Shown here: one piece after another, positions 11,450-24,303 of the stretch
How the letters are laid out: each line of letters opens with the position of its first letter
Position numbering within the stretch: position 1 is the first letter of the stretch
Source: Symbiodinium natans
Taxonomy: Eukaryota > Sar > Dinophyceae > Suessiales > Symbiodiniaceae
Reading direction: 5' to 3'
DNA: 64,000 nucleotides
Assembly: GCA_905221605.1 (NCBI GenBank)
Contig: CAJNDS010002561.1
Location: forward strand, 1 to 64,000
Program-made: the position numbers and the translations under genes
The notes under the pieces: model-generated
Databases searched by the model: none
Told to the model about the DNA's origin: nothing
Seen by the model: the letters and a program-made list of their open reading frames with translations, nothing else

Positions 11450-13860
11450 TCGGAACCTGCACTGCCTTCAACAGATACAGCCTGCTTTTGCTTGGGCCAG
11501 CAGCCCTGATGCACGAAAGCGAGACATGTTCCAGAGCAAGGTCCATGCCTGCGGTTGTCGGCTGATGAGCACATGAAGCAAAGCGAAGACCGCACAATTT
11601 ACGACTACGAGCTCGCGGCAACGGGTGGTGTTGCTAGCTGCGGCGGGTGGTCCAAAACACCTTTCATATGGGAGCACAAGTTACATAAGCGAGCTCGTCT
11701 GACAAACAACATTTCGTACAGGTCAGTACAGTACGCTCAACAGAGCCGGCTGACTGACATGTGGTCACACAGTTGCAGAGGGCCCGGCTCGGTGGGCCAA
11801 AGTGGATGATGATGTCCGCCGTAGACGCGGGCCTCAAGGGGGATCTCGGGGGATCTTGCAAGGGGGAACTTCAGAGTCCACAAGTGTGAACTACTTGGGA
11901 CATGCATTGGCACAAGTGCAGACGGAGAGGTGCCGACCCCACATTTCCACTGACCACCTCCTCGAAGAGCTTGGCCATGGCACAAAGGGCAGAGCCGTCT
12001 CTTTGGGCCGTTTAGAGGCCTTTGGGCCTTGTAGAAGCCTTTTAGCTTTGCTCGTAAGCTCGGAATATTCACTTCTTGACGGTGGAGGCTAGGGTGGCGG
12101 GTCTCCGCTCCAGCGTGAAGGCAGTCAGGCTAGGGCTAGGGCGGGCTAGGGCGTGTTATGTACATCGTTGACGCTCGAGGCATCAAGCAACATGCGAAGT
12201 GAAGTGGCAATGGTCCAAACTCTCAAGGGCCAGATCAAGCTGAATGTCGACACGGTTCCAGCACGATGCAGCTTTAACCGTGCCATCGCAAGCCGTCTCC
12301 CAACATCGGTGTCGGATAGGCTTCCACTGGAACCCACTACTGCTATTCAACAGGTCTGACTGATTTGCGACTAGCTCTTGAGTCTTGCGAGTTCATGTGT
12401 CCGTCTATGCAGGTAAGCCCATTGCTACGACTTGCCGACTAGTTTCAGCCTGGTAAAGGTCGAGGACTTCTGCTTCAAAGTCAACGCACGCATCCGCCAC
12501 GATGCCACGGGAGCTTGGTAGAGTGTAGTCAGCTACTTCGAGTTTCCGTCTTACTCCAGCTCCCGCATACAGCGGAAAGGCGGCTTGCGCATAGAGGCAT
12601 CGAGCAACCAGGAAGCAAATGGACTTCGTAATTAGCTGAGAGCCTTACAAAACACATGTGAGTCCTTTGCTTCGCGCATTCTTTCTGCTTCTCCTAAAGA
12701 GGCAGCCTTCATGCACAGGTAGGCCAAGCCAGCCGTGTCCTCAGCAGACAACAATCTGTCAAGCGCGCGGTCTCACTAGCAGCTTTGTCAAGTTCAATTT
12801 GGAGCTGATCGTCTGCAATGCTGGAGCACAGATTTCTGCACGTGATCACGACCCTCACACCCTGCACGCATGCTGCAACGTCACATGAGCCTGCAGGCAC
12901 AGACATGCACAGACACGGAAGTCTACCATAAGCCCCAAAAGCCATCACCTGACTTCCGAATTAACTAGGAAAAAGCTTTGACACATCCGCCCCTGCAATA
13001 CGACACACCACAGATATCCCTCCAAAACACCTTTCTGCAAAATACGCCCATGAAAGGTGCCACAAGTATCCCAAGGAGCTGCCCAAAGCTGGGCCCAAAC
13101 AGAACTAGCAAACCCTGAATCCTTGGGAAACCCTCATTGTTCCTGGCTTGGGCTTTCCGTCTTAAGCCCGAAACCCAAGGCTACCCATCTCATCGCCGCC
13201 CCTGCCGCCCCCGTAAAGGCCCAGAGTTGTCGCCCGTCTCCTCGGAAAGCCCGATGCAGTAACCACTGGCTTCAGAGATCTACACACACTGTGGGGAACG
13301 GGATGTAGCTGTGACACTACGGCAGAACAAAGCCACAAAAAAGGTCCTCCTCTTGCCTCTGCTGCTTTCCAAAAGCCGCAGCTTCAAAAATCAAGAGGTG
13401 CAAGAGATGCAGAGCATTTTCCTCGTAGCTTTCCCGGCTACTTGGTAGGGTCAACAATCGTTTGCTCGCCATCCTGGAGAGCTTCTACAGGCTGAGGACT
13501 CTAGCCCTTCGTGAGGCTTCCCCTGAAGCTAGCCACGAGCACACGGTGGGCTGGGGGGCGTCACTGGCACTCCGGAGCTTCTGGGTACTCCATGAACACT
13601 GCATTGGCATTTGCTCAGCTCTACAGGGGGGGGGGGGATCTTTGAAATCTACACGGCACTTCAATGGCAATCTGCCCATGGCCATTGCAAGATTCGACAT
13701 CAGCGATGCCCCCGAAGATGATCTATTGATCTGAGTGCCTCGCCTCTAGTATCGACGAACAGGGCTTCGGGAGCGTGCATTTTCGTCTGGCTTTGATGCT
13801 CCACACCTGACATTCAAAGACCCCAAAACCCCCACTGACCACCACTGACCACCACTTGTC
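11450..13860. other. No recognised gene
   Basis: Both strands were read and no domain was found. Short frames at 11737-12092 and 12146-12359 are mutually antisense and unremarkable. A repeated TAGGGC(G)-type run at about 12105-12155 and a G9 run at about 13627-13636 are the only structures noticed. The left part may hold 3' exons or UTR of the zinc-finger gene lying to the right on the minus strand. Confidence 0.35.
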
Positions 13861-13889
13861 ACCACCAGCGACCCCTGAAAAGGGAAGCT

Positions 13890-16800
13890 AAGTCTCCAAC
13901 TTCCTGCAAGCCTCATTCCTCGCAAACTGCAAGTCCCCACAGGCAGGGCAAAGCCAATCACCAGGCTTCATCGCCTGGTTATTGCCTCAGGAACATCACA
14001 CCCAAAATCACGCAAGCACCAGCAGACCATAGCAGCCCGCAGCTGAGCTGCAGACTTGACAAAACCGGCCTTAGAAGTGCATCTCAATGCATCTCTCGGA
14101 TATGGCGTGATCGGCGTGATCAGGAGGATGTAATTTGCGAACTATTTTGCAATGCTTCACGCACGCATTATCAGAGGCCGAGGCTTCGGAGAGCCACATT
14201 TGCGGCAGGTCTCGTTCCGTCCGAACCTGAGGGTGTCAAGGGAAGCAACTCTTTTTGAGACGCGTGCCTGACTTCAAAGCTCTCATCAAGCGCTTGGGCA
14301 CCCGAGCTGGTGGTCGCCACCTTGTTCCACTCTTGTGGCTTGAAAACTCTCAAGAGACTATAAGAGACTGTAGGGCTTTGCAGAAAAGGCATCAATGTGC
14401 ATCAGTTAGAGTCCAAGGTTGGACAACGCGTCGAGATATGGGAAGTCTCCTTCTAACACTTCCGATAAGGCGAGTACACGCTGCACCTCAGCTCCGCTCC
14501 ATAGGATAGACAAAGTCACCTTCGCTGAGTCGCTCCATAGTGTCGAGGTCCAGACAAGTCCAGTCGCCAGGCTTGAAACCTAAGGTGCTCTTTTCATCTC
14601 TGATGTGGCAAGGGATGAAAGCACAAGAACTCAATCCTGAGGATATCTGAAGACTCTAAGAACACACAGTCACACAGACACACAGACATCCAAAGACCCT
14701 GTGCTTCCAGCCGCCACTCATTGGAGGCCCACCGGCAACGGCACGGGCTTGAATGTCAGCCTTCAGCGAACGCAGATTGCACACACTTAAGGCTTGACCG
14801 TTCGTACAACTTTGTACACCAGGAGATCCACCAGCAGCGATCCGGCAATGCCATAGACTTGCGGTGCACCTCAGAGTTGATGGAAAGCACCGTTTGAGGA
14901 ATGACACCGAGAGAAAACCACAGAACGCATGAACTCACCGCTCCGCAGCGCTCCGGAAAGATTCCAAGGCTTCCACCCCCAGACTGCGCCGGTTTGGGCT
15001 CACCACACCTCTTCGGTGCGATCAAGCTATAAATTGTTTAACCTAGTCGCACTGTTGACATCCTGTCAAGTTTGCCGCTTAAGCAGCGCTTGCAATTTTT
15101 GCGATCTGCCCTCCATGTTTGTCAAGGGATTCAAGTAGTCTGGCGCCCGCACTTTCGACAAGCAGCGTTGCGCTCGAACCTTGAAAAAGACTGATGCACT
15201 TGCAATCCTGGCTTACGTTCGACTTGGCACAGTGATGGATTTGCCCCGATGTTTGTCGGCGTGTCCAGTAAGGCCAAGGCTGGTGATCACCGCAGCGAGG
15301 ACACTTCCAATCGCCAGGCTGAAGATGATACCAGATCGTGAGGGTTGGTCACTGATTCAATTCAACCGGCAAACAAATGGATATCTTATCTTGACTCACA
15401 CGCTTCTGAATCTCTGTGGCTTATGTATTTGTTTCTCGGGTGTCTTGCCTTGAAGTCCTGGCTGTTATCTCTGCCTCCCAGCGGAGCCTTCAGAGACAAA
15501 CCCTCGCAATGTCGTGGGAATGCATGGGCCTTGAAATGCCTTCAACACTGTCCCAGCTGAGTCTTCCACACTCTGCGACAAAGCTGCTAGGTGCTGTGAT
15601 GCACCTAAGGCACACATGATAAAGTCAGACGAGCAGCCCTTCAACAAGTTGTCAACAAGAGCCACTAAGAGTGGAGGCGCCGTGAACAAGCCCCAATGAC
15701 CAAGTCTCATTGAGCGCCCGACTAACATCTCCAGGCCTCGAGCAGAACAGATAAATCCAAACAACTCCGGTCCCTTTCTACTGAAACTCGTGGGAAGAGG
15801 AAACAGATTTTCCGTCAAGTCCCGGGCTTTGGAGTTCCACACTTGCGGCAAGTTTCGTTCCGCCTTCCATCTCAATAGTTTTGAAACAATTCAGACGAGC
15901 TGTCAGGCCCTTGCCGAGCCCCAGACCCGAACTGATGGTCACCGCCTGGGGTACTCTGATGATCGCTCGAAACAATCCCCAAAGTTCTTGACAAAAATCT
16001 ATAGAGTGAGATGTCGATTTTCTGTGGATAGTCCGAGTACTCTTTGCAGAGGCTGAGCCGAGGCTGGCGCAGCTTGGACCTCAGAGGTGCTTGCAAGATC
16101 GCTCAGCACATGCTCAGCACATGCTCGGCACATGCTCAGCCGTCGGCAGTTCCAGTCGCCCGGCTTAAACCCTGAACACAAGCCACGAGCCACGCCACAG
16201 CTTCGCAAGTTGCTGATTATAAGTCCTTTACGGTGAAGAAGGGCCTGCACCGAGGGCTGCTCCGCCAGGAAGCGAGGAGGCAACAGAGCCACGAGGAGAA
16301 ATCGATACGCCCTGGGCACATGCGACTTGTGGCGCATCTCACAAAACAGAACGCAATGCTGAATGGCGACTCTGAGCAGTCGGCCAGCATGTTAGCCGCT
16401 TGCTCCAGGTATTGAGGGTGAATGCCCGCTGCCCCAGGAACATCTGCAAGACCCACGATCCCGCCAGCCTCTGCAAATAAATGGTAAATCAGCTGGCAAT
16501 GCACACCTCGAAGCATCTGAGCCAATGTCCTTGTATCCCTGGCTCTGGCCGATCGCGGGCATGCCACCCAACCCAGCCATACCACCGAAGCCACCTGCAT
16601 CCTGACGCACTGTGGTGGTGAGTCACCATCAGAGGAAGCCAGAGCCAGCTAACATGAGCAAACCCGTGGCATCACTGCTAGAACTGTGTCAAGCGGCTGG
16701 ACGTGGTGCGCCGCACTTCCTGCAGGAGGCATTGCGGGCAAACCTGACAAGAGTCACGCGCTGCCACGAAGATCAAGTCAAACTGGACATCACCTAGTGA

Positions 16801-17580
16801 CCTAAGTGCAAGCAACTCACAGTGATGCCTCCAGCGCATGCTCATCAGATTTTCCAAAGCTCTCTCTCTCTCTGTCGTTAGTTAATCCGGCAACGTTGGT
16901 CACATTTGAAAGCAAGCTGCTGGTGGTCGCCACAGTCCGAGCCTAGCACGAGACAACAAGTCACATTGACCACCTGCCTTTTCATGTTCAGCTGTTTTTC
17001 GGTGTGCCGCTTCCTGCTAGGATCCAGGCAGGTCCAGTCACCCTGCTTGTAGTCGCCCCCACATCCCCCACGAGCCTCTTAGTTTCTAACGACACAGGCA
17101 AGATGCTAATTACTGCTAATTTTTGGGGGAGTAACCGGAGGCTGCTTGGCCAGAATCTGTTGAATCGAATGCTCTTCCACGTATTGCGTCCATGTGTGGT
17201 CATCATCATCATCATCATCACCAGCATCATCCACTGTGGATGGGTCAAAAAAGCCAAGTTGGGAGCTGCAGGCGGCGGCACCGCTTGCATCATTCTGCCG
17301 CCTCTTCCACCACCCTGTGGTTGCAAGATGGGCAAACGGCACTCATGCTAGTGCTTAGTGCTGGCCGCGGCGAGCCGACCACAGCTCTGCCAACGATGAG
17401 GCTGGGGCATCGCGTGGCGCGCCGCACTTGCGGCATGTCGCGTTGCGCGCGAACCTCAGAAAGCTCACGAGGCTCACACTCGCAGCTCCTCCGAGTCAGA
17501 TGCCTCAGGGGGTTGTTCTCACCCGAGGCCCGATCTGGTGGTCGCCGCACTGGCTGCAATGCCAATCGCCCTGGCTAACA
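13890..17580 (-). CDS. Protein with at least six RanBP2-type zinc fingers (exon array)
   Basis: Read on the minus strand, this region repeatedly encodes the RanBP2/Znf265 finger (W.C..C then ten residues then C..C). Finger A: GDWHCSQCGDHQ (about 17540-17575) and FARNATCRKCGAP (about 17410-17457). Finger B: GDWTCL (about 17030-17055), SDCGDHQQ (about 16927-16947), FARNASCRKCGAP (about 16705-16752). Finger C: FKPGDWNC (about 16145-16175), GDHQ (about 15925-15940), RNETCRKCGTPKP (about 15828-15862). Finger D: PGDWKCPRCGDHQ (about 15285-15320), FERNAACRKCG (about 15137-15180). Finger E: FKPGDWTC (about 14545-14570), GDHQ (about 14305-14320), FGRNETCRKCGSPKP (about 14185-14232). Finger F: GDWLCPACGDLQFARNEAC (about 13895-13955), contiguous, with the last Cys missing from the frame. 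A Gly/Met-rich linker (GGFGGMAGLGGMP) lies near 16555-16610. Such fingers bind single-stranded RNA or ubiquitin; RNA binding is the likelier guess for an array. Start, stop and full exon chain were not determined. Confidence 0.75.
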
Positions 17581-17589
17581 ATGGCAGAC

Positions 17590-18400
17590 ACCAGAAAAAT
17601 GGCGCCTTCTTGAAAGTTGTGGTATTCGGCCTCCTTGAAGTCCATTGTCAGTCCCAGCTACCCCACCCCAACCCTTCTACAGCCGAAATGGCTGAAGCCA
17701 TGGCTCCTTTCCCACTTTTTCCTTTTCTGCGACAACCACCCAGCTGCAGGCACAGCTGACACCGCCCATACGACACCTTTTCCTGCTTTGTCCTCCCCTC
17801 AAAGCAGCTGCCGCAGTTGCTGCAGTTCATGCCGCAGCTCCTGACTCGGCCAGATAGTAAAGTACAGTAGCCACTCGCTGCAGCACGGAGACGTGTGGCG
17901 AATGGTATCTGACCTCCTCGGGTGCTGTGGGCAGCAGAAGCTCATCTTCCTGCACAGACGGAAACTATGCCAGCGAACCAGGCAAGATGACACATGCACA
18001 CATCAGCGCAAACCAATGGTTTAAGGCTTTGAAATTTGAGATGCTTGGAGGAGTCAGGGCTGCCTTGTCAAGGCACACTGCCTGTGCTGTCTGTGAAGTT
18101 CGTGGCTCCGCAGAGGTCTCCTCGACCCGGAGTGTTGCCTGCTGCTGCAACCTGAGAGTGACTGCATGTTAGTACGTTCAGTGACTCTGCGCTGTGGAAG
18201 CTTCAGCTCGGCTTCTGGCAGCTCGGAGCGCATTGCAGTCACCTGCTTCGTCCAACAGCTTGACACCAGCCCGATACCAACTGGCAGCATTTGGCTTCGT
18301 CGATGCCCCAAGCTCGGCTCATTCGCGAAGTGGTGCAAAGATGGAAGAACTTGCCCTGTGCCTGCTGCTCGTTCAGTGCCAGGCGCTGGTCCTCATACTA
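17590..18400 (-). other. Possible 5' exons of the zinc-finger gene
   Basis: The minus strand contains short helical coding-like stretches, SQELRHELQQLRQLL (about 17815-17860) and AMRSELPEAELKLPQRR (about 18180-18235), between the POC1 stop at 18425 and the first recognised zinc finger. They could be 5' exons of the zinc-finger gene. No start codon or junction could be fixed, so this is a pointer only. Confidence 0.3.
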
Positions 18401-18424
18401 TCTCATACTGCAATCAGCACCACA

Positions 18425-21400
18425 TCAGCTCGACGGAGCTGAAGCACTAAGACTCGAGCTAGCAGCTGCACGGTGCGCATCATGATCTCCAAGTGGCTCT
18501 GCCTGCCGTGTCTTAAAGATTTGTCTCAAATTGTCTCGATCTATCATCTTGTTCAATTGGTCCACATTCACCTAAAGCATCCCGAAAACATGAGGCGGCC
18601 AGGCTGCATTGTCTTCAAGGTCTCTGCCAGCGGCACGGGGATCTCTTGTGTGCCACAAGGCACGGCCGCAGCTGGAAGCTGGTCGCCGGGGGCCTCTTTG
18701 GGCACCTCTTTGAAGGCTTCTTTGGGGAAGGTCTCTTTGGGAGTCTTGAGCTCCCGGACCTCGCGGAGCTCCCGGAGCTCCCGAAGCTCGCGGGCACGGC
18801 CCTCCGAGGGCGCCCTCACCTGCGCCCTCTCGGGAGTCTGCACCGGGTGGCGCCGAGCAGGACTCGGCACTGGTGCCACCGCCGCGCCCGGCGCCGGTGC
18901 TGGCGCCGGTGCATGCGAGCAGTTCCAAGTCAGGACCTAGCACAAGCCAAGCACGAGCCAAGCACGAGCCGGCACAAGCCCCAAGCACAAGTCACAAGCC
19001 CCAAGCACAAGCCCCAAGCACAAGCCCCAAGCACAAGCCAAGCACAAGCCAGGCGCGCCAAGCCATCTTGACCGGCTGTCGCAAGACCTGTACGTCTTTC
19101 GGAGACAGACCCGAGTGAGCAATGCAGCAATGCGGTTTCAAGTTGCCATCTGAGCCAGCTGCTCTCTCCCGATGGCGAGAAAGCCTTGGAGCAGCACAAA
19201 GGGCAAGCCAAAAACAGAGCTGAAAACCTAAAAGGACCCTGTCTGTAGCAGTACAGCCCGAACCCAAAACTCCCGAAGCACACAGTGCAGACCCTAAAAA
19301 CCCCCAATCAAGCTCTTAACAAAAGTTTTGGGACTCCCACGCCTGAACTCTTTCAACTGAGTCGACGTGTTGTGTTTACAGCCAGCGCTTTGCTCCAAGG
19401 CTACAAATGAGGGTCACACACAAGCCATTGGAGCCTTCTTGTGGCCCTGCCCAATGACCTGCGCAAGACCGAGTATTTGCAACGACCACCTGCACTGGAA
19501 TCCTGCAACGCCGCAGTCCAAGCCTTGTGCATCAGCCTGCCTTCGCGCAGATCCCAAATTTTCAGGGCTCCGTCCTGCCCAAAGACCCCACAGGCTCCAA
19601 AAAAGGCTTTGAAGCACAGTGATGTGATGCAAAATATGCAAAAGTGATGCAAGTTCTGCAGCTCCTCTCCGGTCGATGCAAGCTGCTCACCAAGCGGGTG
19701 GAAGTCAATGGCGGAGATTCGGCCTCTGACTTCAAATTTCGTTCGACTTGTTCAACTTGTTCAACTGGGGGCTTAAAAGTGACAACAACGCAGACACGGA
19801 TCGTTGCGTGGCTGTGCCAAGGTCCTCACCGACATGGGCATCATAATGCTGGAGCAGCCTGCGCCTTCAAATCTTTTAAACAGCTTCCCAGCTCTCGGCG
19901 CGGTCATCGTGAAGATCGATTGACACACGAGACAGCTCCGAAGCAGCCGAGCACCCAGCGAGCGCAAGTCCCAGAGCTTGATGCAGCCATCGTGGCCGCA
20001 TGCTGCGATACAAGACCTGTCGACTGCCACTTAGTGTCCATATGTGTCCATGCATGTCCACAGGGCGTGTAACTGGGAGACCAGGGTCCCAACCCATCAG
20101 GATGGAACCTGACCTTGGCCACCGGAACTTCGAAGTCTGGAAAGGTCATGAGTGTGGCCTCGCGAAGCAGTTGTGCCCAAAGCAAACAAACACGACTTCT
20201 GAACAGGGGGTTGCGGTCCATGGCCTTCTTGTCCACGTCCCAAACTCGCACAATTCGATCCTAGCCGGGAAGTAAGATGTAACTCAGGCACAGCGATCCA
20301 AGCTACAGGCCCCGAAACCTGAACCTTAAACCTTCAGAACTGCGTCTGACCGCATACAGCAGCTCTAGAAAACAAAACCCTAAGAGCATCTCCTCGCCAC
20401 CAGAAGCGACAAGTTCTGAGTTCTTGGAGAAGTGCGCGGAGTACACCTCTGGCAGAAGGAAAATTGCAACGCTTCTTGGTAGGCAGCAAGCTTCCAAGCA
20501 GAGTGGCAAGTAACATTTACAGGCAAGTCACCCAATTCGTGTGTCCCAACAAGGAGGCATGAAACCGTTGGGAGGCCACAGACCACCTGCATAGTGAAAG
20601 ACAGGGAGAGACTTCCAAAGGACTCAGACCTGAGAGCTAAGCTGAGCAGCTGACAGCTTGATGGTCTTGTCATCTGATGCAGTGAGCAGAGTCGAATCGT
20701 CTCTTGAGAAGCAGACGCTTCGCACAGGCGCCGTGTGGACCTCCAACGCATCTTCGCCCCCGAAAAGTGGGGGTGTTGTGTGGAAAGAATGGCTGAAAGT
20801 GCCACTCTGACAGGCATTGGGGTGGGGCCTTCATGACCTTGGAGTCGCCCTGGGCCGAGTTGGTCCACAGCCGAACCTGACACTCACATCCGCGGATCAT
20901 CGGGGTGCACTCTGCAAATCTCTGCATCTTCCGAGTGCCCCTGAATGCTGTCCAGCTGCCGTCTGATCTGCAGAGGCTGACGCAATGCACTGCCCCTGAG
21001 CCCGTTTTTGACATGTCCACTCCGGCTTGTACACACTTACAATTACGTACACGTACCGACTGCTTCACAGAAGACATCGCAATGTATTGCAATTGCCAAA
21101 GGAAAAATGTTTGGATCCAAGGATCGGAGCGGCTGATGGCGAGGTCATGCACCTCGCCTTTGTGGCCTCAGAAGGTTTTAGCCAAGAATATTCGTTCGGG
21201 CTGTGTGTCACGGCATCGAGCGCATTTACAGCATAAGGCATTGAGCATTCGACCCACGAAGCGGAAAGGTCGAAGTTGAGGCTTGAAGTGCCAGACCTCT
21301 GCGAGTTGGCATCTCAGACTCAGGGCAATTCCCCTCATGGAACTGGTAAGGATGGAGCAAAGAGGCAGCCGTCATGAGCTCCGGAAATGGCCTACCCACG

Positions 21401-21536
21401 ACCCCACCAAAGATAAACTCATCACCGTGATGGCGCCATGTGAGACACGATGGCGCCATATGGCACCTGTTGCTCATCTGGATGGAACACCACAGAGGTC
21501 ACAGGCGCGCGGTGCCCGCGGAAGGCCCGGTCGAGC
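18425..21536 (-). CDS. POC1: POC1-like centriolar WD40-repeat protein (multi-exon)
   Basis: The exons follow the seven WD40 repeats of POC1 in order. Repeat 1 LDRAFRGHRAPVTSVVFHPD is 21536-21467. VWHFKPQLRPFRFVG is 21298-21254. GHKGEVHDLAISRSD starts at 21166. CQVRLWTNSAQGDSKVMK ends at 20829. HTAPVRSVCFSRDDSTLL..ASDDKTIKL is 20740-20655. WSVASQRFHASLLGHTNW is 20586-20532. VYSAHFSKNSELVASGGE is 20446-20393. DRIVRVWDVDKK is 20260-20225. ATLMTFPDFEVPVAKVRFHP is 20158-20094. SCIAACGHDGCIKLWDLR is 20016-19960. RLLQHYDAHV is 19864-19830. RISAIDFHPLGEQLAS is 19723-19665. DGALKIWDLREGRLMHK is 19574-19524. VIGQGHKKAPMAC is 19458-19420. AFSPSGE starts at 19184. A Lys/Glu-rich linker at about 18830-18600 leads to the C-terminal POC1 box, VDQLNKMIDRDNLRQIF (18571-18425, stop at 18425-18427). 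From 20740 to 19420 all phases agree. POC1 stabilises centriole and basal-body triplets. The first exon and a piece of repeat 1-2 are unresolved, and the last WD repeat appears frame-shifted. Confidence 0.88.
18945..19065. repeat. Short tandem repeat, CCCAAGCACAAG family
   Basis: A degenerate array of AAGCACAAGCC/CCCAAGCACAAG units lies between the last WD-repeat exon and the linker exon of the POC1 gene, so probably in an intron. Confidence 0.75.
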
Positions 21537-21539
21537 CTA

Positions 21540-24300
21540 GCGATGAAGAACACGGCGAGACCATCTTGAGATGCAAGACGTGATGATTCCCTGACTCCAG
21601 GGCAACACGAAAAGCACCCAAAAGCGCCTCGGCTCTGCCAAGCCGGCGAGGCCGGGCATGCGGCTGAAGTCGCGGGCCTCCCTCCGCCACAACAACCGCT
21701 GCTACCCGTCACTAGTTATGTTTGGTTTTGTCTGGTGCTGTAGATCTGTCGTACTGTCCGCATTCTTGCAACAGCAGAGGCGGTGCTCTGTCCTTTGCAT
21801 GACACCATACACCGAAAAGCTTAACACCGAATACACATGAATACACCAAATGCACTTCCGGCGTGTACTTGGATATATTGTTGCTTAGCATTTCCCTTAC
21901 CAAGCAGCTGCTGATCACTCCACCAGAGTGACCACACCTGCGCGAAGCAGGATCACTAGCAGGCAGCGACACATAGTGACACCATCAGCAGATTCACACC
22001 TGCCTGCAGCTGGCCCCCAAGGCCCCAAAGCAGCTGGGCAGAGCCAAAACAAGCCAAAAGAAAGCACCGGAGAGATTGCACCATCAAATGAGCATCCCAG
22101 GGTCTACGCGTTGCTCCTCTCTACTGATAGACTTTTTCTTTTCGCGGTACAGACTTGTGCGTAAGAGGCCAAGCAAGGTGTCGGGTCATGATGCCGAAGT
22201 GGAGCAGGACTGACAATCAAGAATGTTTCGGTTTACATTCAGGGGGCCTCGACACCAAGCCGAGCAGCTACTGAAGCATTTGCAATCAGAATCCTCCAAC
22301 TGCTCCAAGCGTCGTCCTTCTGTTCCTCCACCGACAAATAGTGACAAACAACGATACTCTAGGAAGGTGCAGGACGGGACGTCTTCGCAGGTCTGGGGTC
22401 TCTGCCAACTAGGTCGAATTGTTTGCACACACGTGGCGAATCCTTCCCGCCAAATTTCGGCGAAGAAAGGATTTCTGGCTTGGGGAACGATGACTGTAAG
22501 GTTATCTCTGGGTGTGTATCTACTGGAAACGACACGTCACATGACAAGCAACAGGCTACTTCTTCAAGTAGCCGTTGCCGTGGTAGTAGCTAGCTGTGAG
22601 CTGGTCATACCAGATTTGGTACCTGAATCACGGCACGCATCCGATCTGGAAGCAGCGTGCATGCGTATGATCCCACACCTGATCAAGTGACTGAAATGCA
22701 GATATCTGCTGGGCGAGGCCCCGTGGCTAAACATAGTGGAAAGGGGTTTGAGGCGGTTTGCACGTGCAGGCAGTTCAATTTCTATGCAGGCTGACTGTTG
22801 CTACGAGTATCGTCTGCAATGTGCAAAACGGACTTCCGAGAATCTCGCGGGACTAACATGGAAGCATCAATTACAGGTTCATGGGTACGTACGGGGCGTC
22901 ACATCCCGGGGATCCAACCTCAAAGACTAACTAACCATAAAGGTGAAGCATGCAGCATCAGCCTCCTGAGTAATTGAAGTAGACATTCGGAGTCTGTATG
23001 GAGGTCGCAAGGCAAGCAGGCGTGTTGCTGGGAGGCAGCGAACTAAGCGACCAGCAGCATGCTGTTAGATTGACACTTTTGCCCGAGACGCTTCCAGTAG
23101 GTCTCTATCTTCACACGCCTTCAGCCACATCAAGCTGAGCTCCTGAGCTTCCTCGACGACATCACGGGCAACTCGTAGAGTTTCTCCATCGCCGGCTTGT
23201 CGCTTCTTCTTCCCAGACTCATCTCGTACACGAGGAGTGTGTCATGACCGGCGCCGACCACTGTCGACATGCTCCAAAATCTCCAAATATGAGTGGTCTG
23301 GCACGAGGCCCACGAGTAACCATTGGAACCACCGGACAACCCGCGAGGCATTCGTAGGAGCCAGCCGCCTGCGAAGCTCGCTGCTCACAGATGACAGATG
23401 CGGCCTGGCTCTTCGGCCCAATCGCAGCTAGTTGCAAGATGTTGCAAGCTTTGCTAGGAGCAAGTTTTGTCGGAACGCTTCAGCTCACAAGCTGTCCATT
23501 GCCATCTTGTCTCATCGTGCATTCAACGATCCTCGACAGTGTCGCCACTGCGCTGCAAGGCAGCATCACCGTATTTGCAGTCCAAAAGAATGTCCAGCGC
23601 GGCCTAGTCTTTGACAGGCCAACTCGCATGCACACGGCAGCACGATCATACTACTTGCAAAAGCTTGTCAGCTAGCGCAACTTGCGGCCATGGCTTCGCG
23701 ACAAAGCATGCGAAGGGCTAGGAATTTCGAGTGGACTTAACATGGCGAAATCGAAGGAAGTCACCACTCTCCGGGCAGTCCTTCGGGCTGGACCAGCCCA
23801 CCTCCTCCAGCGCAAGAACCGCCTGTCTTCTGCCTTGCAAAACCATCTTCCGAACCCGAACTGCCGCACAAGTAAAAATCTCGTCGAAAGGGACAAGCTT
23901 GCCAACTAGGTCCCGGTACTGAAGCCTTCCTTCTGAAGCAATTCGATCATCTCATTTTCGCGATCCACCCCAGGTCTTAGCGTCCAAGCATCGCTGCAGA
24001 CGATTGGAGGCTACAGATCTTTAGAAGAAGCTAAGGTAAGCACGCCTCATCAAAGAAGCTCCTTGCCGCTTGCCATCAACGACGAGGAAGAGAGAAAAAA
24101 CACAAAAAAGCAAGCAACGGGCAGGGCACAGGCAGGTCACAAGCCTGGCCTTTTCCCCAGGACATTCAGAGCAGGATCGCGTGAATCGCGTGCCAAAGAC
24201 GGCAAGCACTGGGTGTGATCCAATTTTGAGGGAGTACCATCCTTTGCAGCCAGCATTGAGAGACATCGAAAGGTTCGCTGCAAAATGCCGCTCTTTTTAA
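21540..24300. other. Stretch between POC1 and transporter; one possible minus-strand exon
   Basis: The first POC1 exon should lie somewhere above 21536 but no ATG exon could be singled out. On the minus strand at about 23265-23150, VVGAGHDTLLVYEMSLGRR reads like a coding exon (possibly a beta-propeller blade), with a second candidate near 23440-23370 (QLAAIGPKSQAASVICEQRA). I cannot name the protein. A 155-codon ATG frame on plus (22223-22690) shows no motif and lies against the local gene direction. Confidence 0.3.
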
Positions 24301-24303
24301 TTC

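Noticed and set aside
22223-22690. 155-codon plus-strand ATG frame
   Set aside because: No recognisable domain and opposite to all neighbouring genes; not enough to call.
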